Shown here piece by piece: positions 61,643 through 64,000 of a DNA stretch of 64,000 nucleotides. The stretch is from contig NZ_CP085242.1 in the NCBI RefSeq assembly GCF_044810985.1, positions 1,798,001-1,862,000 of the forward strand. The letters run 5' to 3'. Every line of letters starts with the position of its first letter. Positions within the stretch are counted from its first letter, which is position 1. A model generated the notes under the pieces. The model saw nothing but the letters and a program-made list of their open reading frames with translations. It made no database searches and was not told where the DNA came from. The position numbers were made by a program, and so were the translations under genes. Source of the stretch: Marinospirillum sp031581385. GTDB taxonomy: Bacteria > Pseudomonadota > Gammaproteobacteria > Pseudomonadales > Halomonadaceae.

Positions 61643-64000
61643 ATGGTTGACCTGAAACGCACACTGGAAGCTCTGGCTGCCAATGAAATAGCCATTCCAG
61701 AAGTACAGGTGATGATTCAAAGCCTGCTGCAGGAGCGCCAACTAACTGGCGAACAACTGCATCAGTCTTTGAACTCGGCTGTGCAAAGCGGGTTGATCAC
61801 ATCGGCCCAGGCCGACCGCCTGAATTATTCAGGCCCCGACGAGCCGATTCAGGACTCAGAAGACGAGGATGATGACGAAGCGGCCACAGTGATCGCCTAC
61901 CCCAACCAGGCGCAGGAATCAGAGTCTGCTGATGAGCCGGACGATGAAGACGAAGATGCCACGGTGATCGCCACCCCGCCGCCTCCGGCGGATGACGACC
62001 CGGATGATGAAGATGCCACCATCATAGCAACGCCCCAGCCGCCTGCTCAGAAAGATGAGGATGAGGAGGATGAAGATGCCACGGTGATCGCCACTCCCGG
62101 CCAAAGTCCGGATACCCAGTTAACCGTCGTCTCCGAGGAGCAACCCGGGCATAGCAGCACCTATTCATCAACCGGCTACAGCACCACCAACACCTCCCAG
62201 CGTTCCTGGGATTTACCCGGTGCCACTGACTCCCAACTCAAAAAACTCGGCCCCGGCTCCATCATCAAAGACCGTTTCATCCTCGATAAGGTACTGGGTG
62301 CCGGGGGTATGGGTAAGGTGTTCCAGGCCCGGGATCTACTCAAGGTAGAGGCCAAGGACAGCAACCCCTATGTGGCCATGAAAGTCCTGACCGAAGACTT
62401 CAAGGCCCATCCCCAGGCATTTGTGGCACTGCAAAGGGAAGCCAGTCGCCAGCAAAAACTGGCCCACCCCAACATCGCCACGGTTTACGACTTCGACCGT
62501 ATCGGCATGACCGGCACCCAGGTTTTCATCACCATGGAGCTGCTGGTCGGCAAACCTCTGGATACTTTTATCCGCAAGGTGGTCAGGCCCAGGGGCGGCC
62601 TGCCCTTTGAAGAAGCCTTCCCCCTGATTGAGCAGTTGGGCGCGGCTCTCTCTTATGCCCACCAACGCAATATCGTTCACTCCGATTTCAAACCGGGCAA
62701 CGCTTTTCTGTGTGACGATGGCACGGTAAAAACCCTGGATTTTGGTATCGCCCGAGCGGTTAATGCCGGGGCCGATGATGAAAAAGACCAGGGCAAAGAT
62801 GAAGAGGAAACCGCGGATGATTTTGATGCCGGTGATCTGGGCGCCCTCACCCCTGCTTATGCTTCCCTGGAAATGCTGCAGGGCAAAGACCCATCCACCC
62901 AGGATGACCTCTATGCCCTGGCGGTGGTGGCCTATGAACTCCTGACCGGCTACCACCCCTTCAACAAAAAATCCGCCCTCAAAGCCCAGGAAGCCAAACT
63001 GCTTCCCGCTCCCATCAAGGGCCTGAAAAAACGCCAGATGAAAGGGCTGATGCGTGGTCTGGCTTTTAGCAAAGAAGACCGCACGCCCACAGTTGAACAG
63101 TTTCTGGAAGAGCTGGAAGGCAAGGCCAACTGGCACAAGAACCCCTGGGTATTGGGTTCCGCCTTTGCCATTATTCTGGGGGTGGCCACCTACAACCCAC
63201 TACTCAACTACCTTGACCGCCTTCATGTTGACCGTCTAATCGAGCAGGTGGAAACCCAGGAGCCCCGGCAAATCGAGGAAGTCATCGGCACCCTTCCCGA
63301 GCTGGAAGTGAATGCCCGCAACAGGATCACGGATAGCACGCGCGATATTCTCCAGTCCCATCTTGAGGAACTGATGAATGAAGCGGTTGATGTCGATGAA
63401 AAGCGTTATGATTTTGACCGGGCCAGCCATGAGCTGACACGCATGGAGCAGCTCTACCCTGACTCAGCTGCGGCCATATCCCTGCGCAACCACCTGGAAC
63501 TGGAGCGCAACCGTTATCTACATCAACTCAGTCAGCGCCTGAACACTGCCCTGGAAAATGAAAACCTGTTACCGGGCGAAAACCGTCCGGAAAGCATCAG
63601 TGAGATTTTATCCCTGATCGTTGCCGTAGCCCCTGGTCACCAAATGCTCAGTGATCCCAGGGTTCCCGATGCCTATGCCACGGCAGCCCAGGAAGCCATC
63701 AATCTGGATGCCCTGCAACAGGCCCGCACTTTTCTGGATCTGGGCCTGGCCCGTCTGCCTGACGACATCAGCCTGATCAACACCCAGGATCGTTGGGAGA
63801 TTGCATTTCAGGAACAACAGCGTCGCCAGGAAGTTGAACAACTGAGTGAGCGCTTTGCAGAAGATGACGAACCCCTGGAAAACCTGGATCAGCTGATTGC
63901 TGCAAAAGATTCCCTGATTGAACTGGCCAACCTGGCCCCCCAAGACCCGGCCCTGGAGGCTCTGGGGCAACTGGCAGAACCTTTGGTTGCCCAGCTGGAC
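61643..64000 (+). CDS. Membrane Ser/Thr protein kinase, 3' end cut by window edge
   Basis: 786 codons are visible and the frame is still open. Residues 1-60 are helical. Residues 70-155 are highly acidic and hold four similar boxes, AATVIA, DATVIATP, DATIIATP and DATVIATP, with Thr at 82, 107, 126 and 147. The kinase domain (about 205-480) has the glycine loop GAGGMGKVF, Lys247, the catalytic loop HSDFKPGN (Asp348, with Ser for the usual Arg) and DFG 366-368. A transmembrane helix follows at about 502-522, and then a long helical region, presumably periplasmic, with coiled-coil character. It is the sixth gene of the TPS run. The acidic Thr boxes look like autophosphorylation and FHA-docking sites (inference). 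Confidence 0.9.
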   Translation, partial: MVDLKRTLEALAANEIAIPEVQVMIQSLLQERQLTGEQLHQSLNSAVQSGLITSAQADRLNYSGPDEPIQDSEDEDDDEAATVIAYPNQAQESESADEPDDEDEDATVIATPPPPADDDPDDEDATIIATPQPPAQKDEDEEDEDATVIATPGQSPDTQLTVVSEEQPGHSSTYSSTGYSTTNTSQRSWDLPGATDSQLKKLGPGSIIKDRFILDKVLGAGGMGKVFQARDLLKVEAKDSNPYVAMKVLTEDFKAHPQAFVALQREASRQQKLAHPNIATVYDFDRIGMTGTQVFITMELLVGKPLDTFIRKVVRPRGGLPFEEAFPLIEQLGAALSYAHQRNIVHSDFKPGNAFLCDDGTVKTLDFGIARAVNAGADDEKDQGKDEEETADDFDAGDLGALTPAYASLEMLQGKDPSTQDDLYALAVVAYELLTGYHPFNKKSALKAQEAKLLPAPIKGLKKRQMKGLMRGLAFSKEDRTPTVEQFLEELEGKANWHKNPWVLGSAFAIILGVATYNPLLNYLDRLHVDRLIEQVETQEPRQIEEVIGTLPELEVNARNRITDSTRDILQSHLEELMNEAVDVDEKRYDFDRASHELTRMEQLYPDSAAAISLRNHLELERNRYLHQLSQRLNTALENENLLPGENRPESISEILSLIVAVAPGHQMLSDPRVPDAYATAAQEAINLDALQQARTFLDLGLARLPDDISLINTQDRWEIAFQEQQRRQEVEQLSERFAEDDEPLENLDQLIAAKDSLIELANLAPQDPALEALGQLAEPLVAQLD

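Noticed and set aside
62336..63136. Minus-strand open frame of 266 codons near the window end
   Set aside because: Opposite the kinase domain, which has clear glycine-loop, catalytic-loop and DFG motifs.

Overview
The window looks like part of the chromosome of a free-living, probably aquatic gammaproteobacterium of the Oceanospirillales/Pseudomonas type. The evidence is the ntrBC pair, a NrdA with two ATP-cone-like regions, trmL, rep, rstAB-like genes, pxpABC, a short PutA with putP, a class III acetoacetyl-CoA reductase and many c-di-GMP proteins. Species cannot be named from the sequence alone.

Layout. 0-3 kb holds the end of a DUF349 protein, phaB and an initiator tRNA with its own consensus promoter and terminator. 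3-13.7 kb is a visibly more AT-rich accessory stretch of sensory genes: a periplasmic-binding-protein histidine kinase, a cytoplasmic binding-protein/PAS/GGDEF/EAL protein ending in a complete BLUF blue-light domain, a decayed peroxiredoxin gene, two further diguanylate cyclases, a GFA-fold protein and a frameshifted small ORF. 13.7-18.8 kb holds a DUF1853 protein, a Popeye-like cyclic-nucleotide-binding protein, a flavin reductase-like protein, fdhD with an overlapping HTH/binding-protein regulator, and an SH3-like secreted protein. 18.9-40 kb is mostly housekeeping: nrdAB behind tandem NrdR-like boxes, rstAB, ntrBC behind a sigma-54 promoter with three helically phased NtrC sites, trmL, 5-oxoprolinase genes pxpABC, rep, cytochrome c5, an AraC regulator, putA and putP.

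40.4-64 kb is the most distinctive part. Six co-directional, tightly packed genes encode a two-partner-secretion pore (TpsB), a giant TpsA exoprotein of about 5,680 residues built from four families of in-frame tandem repeats, a lipoprotein, a class III nucleotidyl cyclase fused to an FHA phosphothreonine reader, a PP2C phosphatase and a membrane Ser/Thr kinase that runs off the window. The C-terminal region of TpsA and the lipoprotein share a C-x5-C plus coiled-coil motif that aligns without gaps, suggesting they pair. The kinase N-terminus carries four acidic Ala-Thr-Val/Ile-Ile-Ala boxes that could be phospho-docking sites for the FHA domain. I read this as a candidate phospho- and cyclic-nucleotide-regulated surface adhesin system. 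The gene order and motifs are seen directly; the mechanism is inference.
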